NCBI GenBank assembly: GCA_010909165.1
Contig: MU008178.1
Coordinates: 1,023,869 to 1,087,868, forward strand
Origin: Anthoceros angustus
Taxonomy: Eukaryota; Streptophyta; Anthocerotopsida; Anthocerotales; Anthocerotaceae
DNA: 64,000 nt
Reading direction: 5' to 3'
The translations under genes were made by a program, and so were the position numbers. Shown in pieces: positions 1-22,736 of the stretch (the first letter of the stretch is position 1; each line of letters starts with the position of its first letter). The notes beneath the pieces are model-generated. The model was not told where the DNA came from. It ran no database searches and saw only the letters and a list, made by a program, of their open reading frames with translations.

Positions 1-801
1 CACCGTATTATTTTGGAGAGAGGGCTTGAGCACAGTCCTTTCGTGGGGAACAGTCTAGTTCATGCGTTTAGCAAATGCGGAAGCATGCAGGAGGCTCAGG
101 AAGTTTTCGACTCACTCTCTGACCCCGATGTGGTGTCATGGAATGCGCTGATCGGTGGCTATGCCCGCAATGGAGGTGTGGAGAACAGTTTAAGATGCTA
201 CGAGGACATGCATCTGGCAGCTGTGAAACCAGACAGATACACATTCATAGCCCTGCTTTCCGCCTGCAGTCATGCCGGGATGGTGGACAAGGGATTGGAA
301 TACTTCGAAGCCATGAGCAGAGAGCACGGCATTCCTGCCGAGCTGGAGCACTATGTCTGTATTATGGACCTCGTGGCTCGAGCCGGACTGTTCAGCAAGG
401 CTGAGGATTTGCTGTCGGGAATGCCAATGGAGCCTGATCTGCGCGTGTGGCTTTGTTTGTTGGGTGCATGCCAGAAGCACGGTAACGTGCTCCTGGGAAG
501 ACGGGCCTTCGACGGTGCCGTGGGCATAGATCCAGAACATGCTGCGGCCTACGTGCTCATGTCAAACATCTACGCCCATGTTGGCATGTTTCACCTCGCA
601 AAGGAAGTTGACGAAATGAGACAGGAAGCCGCGGCCTGGAAGGAGCCCGGGGAAAGCTGGATCGAGTATAGGCAGGAGGTGCACACATTCCTGGCGGGAG
701 ACAAGAGGCACCAACAATCCGCTTTGGTGGATGGGTTGCTGAAAGAGCTAAGCGCAAGATTGAAGGACCCGGGGTCATTCGAGCAATTGTGTCACCTGTA
801 G
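1..801 (+). CDS. PPR protein (PLS class, E/E+ C-terminus), 3' part of gene
   Basis: The frame is open from the window edge to a TAG at 799-801, so the start lies outside. I see about 266 residues. PPR repeats include a PLS-type unit around VVSWNALIGGYARNG, followed by YTFIALLSACSHAG and the E-type segment. The end is typical of an E/E+ extension (EPGESWIE, VHTFLAGD). The frame stops there without a DYW deaminase domain. PLS-class PPR proteins bind organelle RNA one repeat per base and direct C-to-U editing; E-class members without DYW usually recruit a deaminase in trans. Targeting to plastid or mitochondrion cannot be read because the N-terminus is missing. No intron is visible in this part. 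Confidence 0.9.
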   Translation, partial: HRIILERGLEHSPFVGNSLVHAFSKCGSMQEAQEVFDSLSDPDVVSWNALIGGYARNGGVENSLRCYEDMHLAAVKPDRYTFIALLSACSHAGMVDKGLEYFEAMSREHGIPAELEHYVCIMDLVARAGLFSKAEDLLSGMPMEPDLRVWLCLLGACQKHGNVLLGRRAFDGAVGIDPEHAAAYVLMSNIYAHVGMFHLAKEVDEMRQEAAAWKEPGESWIEYRQEVHTFLAGDKRHQQSALVDGLLKELSARLKDPGSFEQLCHL

Positions 802-1177
802 AACTGTAAAGCGGCTGCGCAATGCATGCGGTAAGTTGAATACATGCATTTGGTTGTGGGCTGGAAAATTTTCTTCCTTCCTCGTTTGATGGAACACGAC
901 CAGTCTCTCCAATGTAGGTAGCATACAAAATCAACGCAGGCCAATCTTGAGAAGGGAAAACAGAGCCTCTCCCTACAAGTCTGGAACAGTGAGAAAATCA
1001 AGGTGGTCTGTGGACCTTCTATCACGCTCTCAGCTGCTGGATCTAAAAGGTCCGACGAAGGGATCATAGGGGTCGATCGGATTGTGCAGGGAGTCGCTCT
1101 GGCTGGATTGCGCCTGTCTCTTACAGACGCAGCCCCGCTCCGGGCACCGTCTGACGACAGGCCTTGCGATTCTAGTG
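802..1177. other. Intergenic between convergent PPR and H1 genes
   Basis: About 375 bp between the PPR stop and the H1 stop. It should hold both 3' UTRs. I see no further gene or repeat. Confidence 0.6.
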
Positions 1178-1864
1178 CTAGTGGCGGCGACGGTGCCTCC
1201 GACGCCGGTGTCTGCGATGCCTTCTCTTGCCCCTCTTGCCCTTGCGGCGACGATGGTGGCGACGGAGCCGTCTCCTTTTCTTGCGGTGCCGCCTCCCGCG
1301 CCGGCGCTTTTTGTGTCTCATTTTGCGTCTCCTCTTCCTGCGCCGGCCTCCCTTCCTCCTCCTCCTCCGCTTCCCCTTCCCCTTCCCCTTCCTCCTTCCC
1401 TTCCTCCTCCTGCGTCGTCTGTGCCTGCGGCGTCGGCCCACGCGGTGGCCTTTGCGTCGTCGCCGCTTCTTTCCCTCACCTGCGTGCGGGAGCTTGTACC
1501 CCGTCTTGCCCTTCACTAGCTTGCCGGTTCTCACGGCGCGGCGGAGCTGGCGCATAAGGTGCTTGCGGAAGCCCTTGGGCATCCCGCCCGGGTGGTGCTT
1601 GTACTTGTCCACGCAGAATCTGATGACCGTCTTGAGCTTCAGCCCATTGCGCTTGTGGATGTGGGCGAAAGCGTCGCGGATGATCATCTTGTAGGTCGGG
1701 TGGCCCTTGTGTCGGGTGCCACGCCGGGAGTGGTGCTTGTGGCGCTTGTGTCCATGGGCGCTTTTGCTCCTGCTCCTGCTCCTGCTGTGGCTTCCCCGCC
1801 GCCGTTTTCTGTGATGGTGTACCGGCGCTGCAGCCGGAGCTGCAGCGTGCGCGACCCCGTCCAT
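1178..1864 (-). CDS. Arginine-rich linker histone H1, probable sperm protamine precursor
   Basis: A single 229-codon exon gives 228 residues. Residues 1-54 are basic with an SRSRSRSKS stretch. Residues about 55-125 form a recognisable GH1 winged-helix domain (HPTYKMIIRDAF, TGKLVKGKTGYKL). Residues about 130-228 are almost wholly Arg with Lys, His and Gly. Ordinary plant H1 tails are Lys/Ala/Pro-rich; an Arg-dominated tail is the hallmark of protamine-like H1. In liverworts, sperm protamines are known to be cut from male-germline H1 proteins. I infer the same role here: compaction of sperm chromatin. The start is the only in-frame ATG ahead of the GH1 domain. A TATA-like and a CCAAT motif sit upstream. 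The antisense strand also has long open frames, a side effect of the biased codons. Confidence 0.82.
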   Translation of the reverse strand: MDGVAHAAAPAAAPVHHHRKRRRGSHSRSRSRSKSAHGHKRHKHHSRRGTRHKGHPTYKMIIRDAFAHIHKRNGLKLKTVIRFCVDKYKHHPGGMPKGFRKHLMRQLRRAVRTGKLVKGKTGYKLPHAGEGKKRRRRKGHRVGRRRRHRRRRRRKGRRKGKGKGKRRRRRKGGRRRKRRRKMRHKKRRRGRRHRKKRRRLRRHHRRRKGKRGKRRHRRHRRRRHRRRH

Positions 1865-2762
1865 GGATCAATTCACTCCGATTCCCCCTCAGGCCTGGGC
1901 TCCATGGCTGCACACTGGTGCTCCGCGATGCGGGCTGCGATTTCGGCAGGGTGTCCACCCTCTGAGGGTCCCGATTCCTTGGCGCCACTTGGCCTTCCAG
2001 CCGCTTTTAAAGGCTGCGCCCGCGCCCCGAGCTCGCCATTGGTGGCCTTGCCGCCGCCACGGATCGCGCTGCGCCTGACGGTCAGGATTTGCTCCAGCCG
2101 CCATGGATTCCAGCAAGCGTCGCGCTCCATGCGACGCAACGTTCGGGGTTGAGGCCCAACCGACTTACCGGCCAACCGCTGTCATGTTCAAGGGATACCA
2201 ACCGTTAACGATCTCCGGTGGCCTTGAACCGTCGGGTCAGTCTTGGGGGAGAGCGAGAACCTCCGGCCGAGGGGATGTCTAGTGAGCGCTTAGGGCATCG
2301 AGGAGCCGTGGGCAGGAGGAGGAGATCTCTAGACAACTGGGCGGGGGAAGGAACATCTTTGGATCGATACATGCAGGTAGCACCCGGTCGGCGCGGCATC
2401 GGACGGCCGGGATGTGGTGACAGGTTTAAGGACTGGTCTGACGATCGTGCATCGTCTTCCTTGTACAAGGGTTCGTGTTTCTTTCATGCCTCATATGAAC
2501 ACATGTGCCTTTGTTTAATTGCAGGGTAGGAGTAAGTGGTCGATCGGCGGCACCTCGTCGCTGCCACAGGTGCGGGATCTCAGGTAAGTATACTAATCCA
2601 ATTCTTATTGAGTGCATTGTGCAAGGTGTCGAGGCCAAGTCGCCAATTTTGCAAGCCGTGACAGCCTCCGAGGTACAGGTATTCCAAGACAAGCAGGTTC
2701 ACAAACTCATGCACTGACGGGGACATTAATCAACTGTAACAACACAACCTAGGCCTCTTACT
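1865..2762. other. H1 upstream region and unassigned sequence
   Basis: Holds the H1 promoter side and GC-rich sequence with several plausible splice sites around 2470, 2525 and 2583. I could not assemble these into a recognisable protein. Confidence 0.4.
2005..2011 (-). promoter_or_regulatory. TATA-like element of the H1 gene
   Basis: TTTAAAA read on the minus strand, about 140 bp upstream of the H1 ATG. A CCAAT pentamer lies about 30 bp further upstream (2038-2042, minus). The spacing fits a core promoter; this is motif matching only. Confidence 0.4.
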
Positions 2763-3114
2763 TGTTGAGAATATCCAGCAAGATCTGGTGGTGATACCCT
2801 TGGAAGTATGAGATAGTCCAGTTTAACTATTTGACTCGACACTTGTCCTTAGACATGTGACTGCACGTCGACTTATGTTCCTTGAGTCAGTAATATATAG
2901 ACCCTTTCATGTTCTTAAGCTATGTATGTACTCGGTCGCTCGCTCTCTCGGGACCGCAATTCTTAGTTCTCACCTAGCCTGACAAGGTAACAACTCCGTC
3001 AGACAGTGTAAGGGCCTCCAGCACACACGCACGCACCGAGCCAGTAAGAGGTCTGAACCTTCAAGCTTTTACTTCCTACTCTTCTCAGGGGCAGGTGATT
3101 AGATACCGACAACA
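2763..3114 (+). mobile_element. Candidate Copia-like solo LTR
   Basis: The 352-bp segment begins TGTTG and ends CAACA, the classic short inverted termini of Copia LTRs. It contains a TATA box (ATATATAGA near 2893) with the downstream sequence CCCTTTCAT, also found in the TGTC-type LTRs at 28.4 and 57 kb. No matching target-site duplication is visible (TTACT before, AAGGC after), so the limits may be accidental. Confidence 0.4.
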
Positions 3115-3767
3115 AAGGCTGTAAGAGATCTTTTTCAATTATTAATTCGTCGTTAGAGGTAGGTATAATCTTGGTGTATACCCATGCAGAGCCTGTAAGA
3201 AATCAATTCACGACCTATTTATTTGTCGTTGGAGGCAGATATTACCAGACAAAGAAAGAAACTCCAGTACAACTTTGACATCCGCCCTTGAATGTACCCC
3301 CAAGACTGACGGTAGGTTTACCTTTGCCTTGTACCCAGACCTGATTAGCGATAAGCGCCAGAGTCTGTTCGTCCCTTTCACCCTGAGGGGCCTGAGGCCA
3401 TCTGAGAGGATCTCCACACTCCAAGTGGTAGAAGCAGAAACAGCTCACCATCGAAGGTAAAGGTTCCCAGGTAGAGGTGTTCCAATCCTGTTGATATAAG
3501 GTGAGGCGAAACCATAACTAACCTGGCATAGTTCCCCGGTATATCCAAGGACCAATCTACTTCATGAAGCCATTGACAAGCTGCACATAAGACTGAGTGC
3601 CATGCGTAGGACCAAGAGTGCCCCAAACAGTACCCCAGGTGAGGATAGGTAAGAGATAATCTAACATCGTACTTCCCTTCTGCAATTCAGAAGCACATTC
3701 CCTAAAAGATACCTCATGTCATGACCGTACAGGAAGAACTGTCAAAGTTTGCGAACTGAGGAGGGCC
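3115..3767. other. 3' flank of mTERF gene
   Basis: About 650 bp. Two imperfect copies of a roughly 50-bp segment start near 3119 and 3196 (shared CTGTAAGA and TCGTCGTTAGAGG-like core). No gene is recognised. Confidence 0.5.
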
Positions 3768-6065
3768 TTACATTTGCACCGTATTTTTTTTCTCGAACTT
3801 TTGGGCAAAATTTCTCAACACTAGAGCATCTCTGAAAGAGAAGTAGTCTTCGAGACTTGCTTTTGCCCAATGCTTACAGTAGTAGTCATCCGTAACTGCA
3901 AGACATTTCATTGGAAAAGGCCCCTTTGGTAACCTCTGCAAGGCTATCAGAAATCTGTGTCGGGGTTTGATCCTCTGGTCAAGAGACAAAGAGAAATAGG
4001 CTGGAAAGCTGACCACTGTTTGCACTCCACCCTTGAGTTCCCTGACTAGATACGCGTACTTGGGCTTCAGAGAGTTCTCAACAGACAACGAAAATACCTG
4101 CAAAATTGGTACAAGCTCTCAACCTTAGCAAGAGCAGTGACTTGTCACGGCAAAGTATAAGATCAAGACAGATAATAAGCTAACACAATGACCGACAAAC
4201 CTAGTATACCTGTGTCATCCGCGTGAGGACCTTCAAAACGTCCTCTTCACTCATACCGATACTCCTCAGGAACTCAATTCGTGGTCGAATACCCTCCTCA
4301 ACGCTGTAGTGCAACAGTTGTGGATGTTTTGTGACGATCTTCGCCAGAGTCACCTTTGTCACTTTCATTTCCTGTAAGAAAAATTCTACTTGAGGCTCCA
4401 ATGACTCTTCGATGCTCTGAGTCAGTACTTGAGGGCTCCTTGTCACCACTTTGGGGATGTCGAATTCGCTAATCCCCACAACTTTCCGTAGAAAGTCAAC
4501 TCTAGGTTTCAGAGAGTTCTTAAGACTGCACTCCAGTATCGAAGGCCTCACCCTTATCATCTTCCCTACGGTTACTTCAGGTATCCCCAGGCTCCTAAGG
4601 TATTCTATCTTCGGTTTTACCATGCTGTCAACTCTATACTCCAAAATTTGTGGATGCTTTACTATCAACTTACTCAAGAACTTAGATTTAATACCCAAGC
4701 TTCCTAAGAACTGAACTCTACCTTTCACCGCATCCACTCTAAGTTGTAAACAGGCCCTATTACGTTCAGCAATCCTTTGAAGGTCTTCATCCCCTAGACC
4801 TAGTGAGAGGAGGTATTCCACCAGTGGCAGGTACTTGTCATCTATGCTAAGTTGCCTTTGTAAAGACTCGAGCCTTGTATCTACAATATTACTGCTATCC
4901 ATCTCCTGCAAGGGCAAACAATTGTCACAGCTTGCTGAAAATATCACACCCCACAGAACCCAATGTGCTGCCTAAAATGCTCAGCTTTCGCTACCAGAGA
5001 TACTCCAAACAGTCAGGGCGTGGTTGTCAACAAACTCAAATCTTCTGCTCTGATTCTCATAGCTAGCAGTAAATCGATCCTACCAGACGTCAGTCAGCTA
5101 GCATACCCAAATTTTTTACTGGAGCAGAACCAGGGCCAAGATTGTGATTCTTACATTAGGTGGCGCTCGTAGATAGGAGAACGGCTTTCGTGGCATTCTC
5201 CTCATCGAGGAACTCGATGGTTTGGTTGTCCGCTGGCCCTCTTTTTGTGGGGCAGTGAGCCTAAAGGTTGTGACATTTTGATATTTTGGCTGTCGAACCA
5301 TTCGATACACTTGCTCTTCCCACTGCTTCCTCGATAGGGTCCCCTGCCGCTTGTCCAAAGTCAAAGATCCACGAAGATTGACCTTCTGTGCATGTCCAAG
5401 CGGGTATTGCACCTTTAACTCTTCACTATCAGCCTTCCTGATGATTCCATGTCCCTTGTTCTGTTCCGCATTCAAGGTGCTGACGGGTTTGCCAGTGGAT
5501 TTCAGATTAGCTCTTCCCACCTTGTTCCCTTTCCTCAACCCACCCCTTTGGACATTCTCTGGCAACTCAGAAATCTGCGAGTCTTCCAATCCTGACTCCA
5601 CATCCTGTACCGACAGAACCATAATAGTGGACACCTCACCGTAAGTCTCATTGGGTAGAAGGGTGTGGATTCAGCGAGATAACCAACTTGCCTCATCTCT
5701 ATATACTCAAATCATCAAATGCTTGTTGCCTACTGCCTGTCAGTGATGCTCACGACAGGTACAGTGAGCCCTGATAAATGCAAGGTGTTCAAGAATGTGA
5801 CCTGAGAATCAACATCAAAGGAGAGGAGGCTCTCATCTTCATCTTCAGGGCTGAAAGTCAGCAGCGGTTGACCATACCGGGAGCGCCGATTGGGCTTGGA
5901 GATCTGAGGATTCGACTGCACAGAGACTGCAACTTCAGCACGCTCACCCGACGGCTGCCAAGGAACCCAGGCTGCGAAGCTGCTCGGAGGACCAAGGCAG
6001 AAGAAGGAAGACTGCAACCTGGGCGAGCTTGAAGGTGCGCACCACAACGGAGGGGCCAAAGCCAT
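3768..6065 (-). CDS. mTERF-domain protein, probably plastid or mitochondrial
   Basis: Four exons on the minus strand: 5802-6065, 5155-5634, 4210-4905 and 3768-4097. All junctions are phase 0. The spliced product has 589 residues. Residues 1-88 are rich in Ser, Pro and Arg with few acids near the start, as in an organelle transit peptide. From about residue 290 onward come repeated helical mTERF motifs, each with a LxSLGI/F-type core and a Pro after about ten residues (IVKHPQILEY, IRVRPSILE, VTRSPQVL, IVTKHPQLLHYS, SFPAYFSLSLD). mTERF proteins bind nucleic acid in organelles and act in transcription termination, splicing or ribosome assembly. The acceptor of exon 2 (GGTGAG before GTGTCC) is weak, so that junction is least certain. 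The gene is divergent from the BEACH gene. Confidence 0.85.
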
Positions 6066-7448
6066 GCCGTCGACAGATCAACCGTCATCGAGATCTGTCA
6101 CCTAAGAGCGAATCCCAGGAGCAGCGGACCTTAAGACATAGCTGCCCTCGGATGCCTGCCGCCAGATTAACGCAGCCCAAACTCCAGCACGGCATCCAAG
6201 ACCTCCCGAGTCTCCTCGACAGGTGCGTTCCGCAGTCACTCGTCAAATCCCTTCTACCTTCCAAGGCCTGCCAAGGCTTCGAGGGCCTGTGCTGTTCAAC
6301 AGCCCATCACATGAATTCCCCTGGACGAGGGTTTTTTGTTTTACGAAATTGGATTCCTGAATTGAAATTAACAAGAAGAGCCTTGTCGTTTGCTGCAGAA
6401 CAGGTACCTACTCTGCGGGCGCAACAAGCAGACAAAGTCTCCAAAGAAACGTGCAATGCATAGGGAGACGTGCTGTATGACAAGGTTGAGAGCTAGAGCC
6501 GAGCATCTTGATGATTTCCAGGCACCTTGTCATGCCTCAAGGCAGAACATCCTGCTCGAATGAGAACATCCAATTCAGAACGTACCTTACATCTTTCTCC
6601 GAGGCACATGTACAGACCCAATAACAAAACCAAATCGCGGAGTGCAAGCGAATTAAACACGGAAATTATCTGCCTACAGGACAGTGTTATGCTTGAGGAT
6701 TGCGGCCAAGTGGGGCCCTTACGTTTGCTGCTCTGTTAATCATGGTTGTACCTACGCGGAGAGGTGACTTACAATTGCGGGCCGGCTGTTATTAGCTGCT
6801 TTCCACTAAGTGGTCAGTCAAAGCCGGGCCTTGATCGCTTGCCCTGCCATCGCTGATCCATTTTGCATCGGCGGTTGTGGGCACCGAGCATCGCACGCCT
6901 CCGACGCTCCCACATGCCAATTTGCTGCATCTGTGCAGCATCGTGAGCTCTGGGCTCACCCAAGGTTTAAGAAAGTAAGCCCTCGTGCCTCCCCCACGTC
7001 TGTCTGTGTTGGGTTGAATCCATGGGCTTGTCGATCGCAGGACAACGTCTTGGAACAGCCTTTGCGCAGAAATAACCCACAACGTGCAGCTCCCAACTTC
7101 CGCAATGTGCTGGGTCTCGGGGATCAATTTGGCTAAGCAGGGAGCTGGATTGGGCTGTGAGCTGCCCTGTTGTGTTGCCTGCTTGAGACTTCGGACTTTG
7201 AGCTTTGTCGATCGGGGAGGGATTCAGGGCGATGGGCTTGCCTGCCCGCTGCTCTGACTGGTTCTGGGTGGGTGACTGGATCTTGTGATGCAATGGGCGA
7301 TCTCGATGCGCGTGGTAGTGGGCATGCCAGAGTCGACCGGTGAGGTCTTCAGAGAAGGCAGTGGGTATGTGTCGATGCGATTGCCATAACTCATCTGCCG
7401 GGTCTGTGCGGGATCATCCTGGCGACAGTGGGCAATACGGATTGAATT
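6066..7448. promoter_or_regulatory. Divergent promoter region, mTERF / BEACH gene
   Basis: 1.38 kb between two start codons facing away from each other. It must hold both promoters and 5' UTRs. I see no convincing TATA box and no separate gene; open frames here overlap mTERF exon 1 in antisense or lack any family signature. Confidence 0.5.
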
Positions 7449-19620
<12,172 letters not shown>

Positions 19621-20940
19621 ATCGGCTGAAGCCTCTGTTGAGCATCATCACAGGTGAAGCAGGGACTGACACCCTCGTCAAAATGTGTGGCAGATTCTTT
19701 TGTGTTTCAGCTGTAAGGATTGGTTCATCCTGCACCTGTTGTTGTTTGTTTGAGTCCACGGCAGCTGCACGTATCGTGGACGAATGGTCTCGAGCGTCTG
19801 ATGGACATAGCCGAGGTACTTAGCTCTGAAGGATCTGCGGAGCCCCGTTTGGAGATTTGAACGAACCTGTCTAACCTGTTTTGGCCCGGCCGATTGGTGC
19901 AGATAACAAGCGCTGGCTGTTCTAGCGTCCCACTGAGCGGGTGACCGACGCCATGGCCCGAGATTGTGGAGCCATGGGCGCCGACATGGAGTACCGGCAT
20001 GAGGCAGTGCTGTGGCCGGCGAACAGTGCTCACAGTAGATGACACAAAAATGCTAGTGTAGTTTATGGAGCTTCCACCTGAAATACAGACTCGAGCGAGC
20101 AAGGTTGTGAAGGAAGGACAAAAGGCTCGCCACCCGAGTCCGGTGTCCATGGGGTTGGGAACTTGGGAATCGGATGTGTACACCGGCATTGCAGTCGATT
20201 GGCGGGTTGTGTTTGTTGGATGCCACAGAACTGTGCCACTGTATCCATAGCGTCGGTGGCAGCACATCGGCTGCCTGGAGCATCCGTGCATGTACAGTGC
20301 TGCAGTGTGATTCCACTGTCGATGCTGTCCGTTTGGACAGATGCAGAAATCATAGTTTAAACGTCAGCACAGGTCTCAGGTGCCCTAGCCCGGTCCCATC
20401 ACCCACAACCCCATTTCGGAAGGATCTCTTGCGTGTCGGGCCATGACTGGAACAAGCAACATCTCAGACAACGTTATGCATATGCTTCCCGATCCCACAT
20501 CCCCCAGCAGTGCTGTAAAACAGACGTTCGAGAAATCAGACAGCGATGGTGGCGTGCACTAGACTACTCCAAATATGCCCTCTTGGTTGCAGCAGTGCAC
20601 TGTGCTCGCCATCTGCAAATCGAAGCCCGACTCCTTACCCGTTGGCGGGCCCCACGGCAGGAAGAAACGTCTTACCTACCGGCTCTATCCACGCCGCACG
20701 CGCCCCTCCTTCCTAGAACAGGCCCAAAGTCCCGACCTCGTCCGCTTTGCTGCTAGCCAAGTGGCGGGGTTAGGTCGAAACTTGGCTAATTTTAGGGGGG
20801 AAGTTGCGTGTACGGCCGGTAGGTACGTCCCGGTGGGCCGGTCAACAAGGGTCGGCTGACCGGGTAGGGCCCCACCGTCACCATTATTCACAGCTGTGCT
20901 GGAACCGGGATTGCGCGGCCTGCTTCCGGTTGGTGTTTAT
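19621..20940. other. Intergenic, BEACH 3' flank
   Basis: About 1.3 kb holding the 3' UTR of the BEACH gene and non-coding sequence. No protein family, RNA gene or transposon end is recognised. Confidence 0.5.
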
Positions 20941-21105
20941 CCGGGCAATGCAGTGCTATATTTTTGTGCTGGGAATGCGGGCGGTCAAAGCACAGATGCG
21001 ATTAACGGGAAGGGAAAGGATCCGGGTAATGCAGTGTTATATTTTTGTGCTGGGAATGCGGGCGGTCAAACCGCAGGAGGCGATTAACGGGAAGGGAAGG
21101 GAAGG
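20941..21105 (+). repeat. 81-bp tandem duplication upstream of the peroxidase
   Basis: The first unit runs 20941-21021 and the second starts at 21022. Both begin CCGGGYAATGCAGTGYTATA and continue through TTTTTGTGCTGGGAATGCGG to GATTAACGGGAAGGG. They differ at only a few bases plus a small indel. The copy lies about 140-300 bp upstream of the peroxidase TATA box. Confidence 0.85.
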
Positions 21106-21246
21106 GAAGAGAAGCTGAAGCTGAAGCTGAAGCTGCGTGCGTTGTCGATGATGAGGAAGCCGGGCCCCGAGCAACGTGCTGGCCACCACTGCCAGGCTGG
21201 GCCTGGACGAGGGTGGCCCCGGCGCCGCATCCTCGCCCATGTCCCC

Positions 21247-21253
21247 TATAAAA
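21247..21253 (+). promoter_or_regulatory. TATA box of the peroxidase gene
   Basis: TATAAAA in CCCCTATAAAACGG, 155 bp upstream of the ATG. This implies a transcription start near 21275-21285 and a 5' UTR of about 125-135 nt. Confidence 0.65.
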
Positions 21254-21407
21254 CGGCTCCGATGTCAGGATCATCTTCAGGCCTCGACTCCCGCGGTTGT
21301 CACCCGGTCCCGGATCGGATCACCGTTGACAGCGAGAGATAGACCCGGGGGAGGCTTCTCCTGACCCTGCCTCGGCCTCTGCCTCTGCCTCCAGAAGCTT
21401 GCCCGCC

Positions 21408-22736
21408 ATGGCTGCTTCCAGGATTTTCTGCCTCTCGCTTTTCCTTTTCCTGGCCGTGTTCGACACCCACCTCCTCACTGTGGCCGCCCAGCTCCAGTAC
21501 AACTACTACGCCAAAACCTGCCCCCAGGCCTACGACATCATCAAGAGCGAGACCTACCGCTACTACAAGATTCACGGCAACTACGCCACCTCCGCCTACC
21601 GCAACATCTTCCACGACTGCGCTGTCGACGTACGTATCCCGCCTGCTGTCTGCGTGCTGCCTTGCGTTGCCTGCATTCGCATTCTGTGTGCTGGCTTCTG
21701 TCGGTTTGTTGGAAAGAAGTTGGAGGAGCAAACAATTTGCAAAGAGTTGAGATTTGGGACTTGTGTGTTCCAGAAATGCGATGCCTCCATCTTGCTGGAT
21801 GGGACTCCCGGAGTGCCCAATGAGAGGGCGTCCTTCAAGAACTTCGGGCTCAGGAACTTCAAGTACTTCCACTCGCTCAAGGCCACCTTGGAGAAGGCGT
21901 GCCCCGGCATTGTGTCCTGCGCTGATCTCGTTGCCCTCACCGGAGTTTACAGTGTGGAAATTGTAGGTGTTGGGTCCCAGTTCCTGTCACCGGTTTTGCG
22001 ATGATGCAATGGTCCACCCCTGCGGCTCACATTTTTCTTGCTGCTGCAATCTCCAGTTAGGAGATATCTACGTGGAGATCAAGACCGGGAGATTGGACGG
22101 GTCCGTCACCCTGAAGGAGCACGCCGACAGCCAGCTCATCAGCAAGGATGCTTCCACAGCCGAGGTCCTGACCAGGTTCAAGGAGCTGGGCATCAACACC
22201 GAGCAAGCTGTCGCTCTTCTTGGTATGTGCCAGTTGCCCACAATTTCTGCACCGGTCATAGGTCATCCGTATTTGAGTACTGCTCATTGACAGTAACATT
22301 GCGATCCCCGGGTGTGAATCGTTGTGCAGGAGGGCACTCTGTCGGACGGGCTCACTGCCAGAATCTCAACTCCAGACTGTATCCCACGGTGTCGCCCGAC
22401 TACTTCCTTCCAGGCCTTGGAGCTTTCCTGCTCAAGAGGTGCCCGGAGAAGCAGCCTGCCAAGCCCACCGACCCCTTCTACGCCAGGTTCGATGAGATCA
22501 CGCCTATGGGGCTGGACAACAACTACTTCAAGAATCTCATCAATGGCAGGGGGCTTCTGCACGTCGACAGTCAGCTGTACTCCGACCCCATCACCAAGCC
22601 CTATGTCCTCAAGTTTGCCAACGACAACGAATACTTCAAGCAGGTGTTTGGGGCGGCCATCAAGATCTTGCTGGAGTTCAATGCTTTCACAGGGCCCGGC
22701 GGCAAGGTGCACAAGAACTGCAGGACAGGCATCTGA
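21408..22736 (+). CDS. Class III peroxidase, PRX42-like, secreted
   Basis: Four exons: 21408-21629, 21774-21962, 22057-22222 and 22330-22736, giving 327 residues, normal for the family. Residues 1-27 are a signal peptide (cut likely after TVAA), so the enzyme enters the secretory path to the cell wall. Residues 65-71 (RNIFHDC) hold the distal Arg65 and His69. The proximal haem ligand is His195 in GGHSVGRAHC. FGLRNFKYF, KACPGIVSCADLVAL, LDNNYFKNLI and GLLHVDSQL match the conserved PRX42/PRX21 group rather than common peroxidases. The usual FVxGCDAS segment reads AVDKCDAS, so the Gly near the distal calcium site is replaced. The usual GGP before the substrate channel is absent. Family role: H2O2-dependent oxidation of phenolics or wall proteins; the substrate is unknown here. 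Confidence 0.9.

Noticed and set aside
1003-1694. Long plus-strand open frames opposite the H1 gene
   Set aside because: They are low-complexity Leu/Pro/Ser strings produced by the antisense of Arg codons; no family signature.
2275-2750. Possible small spliced plus-strand gene with sites near 2470, 2525 and 2583
   Set aside because: The best junction gives an immediate stop (GGG TAG); the alternative frame gives no known protein. Splice-like words alone are not enough.
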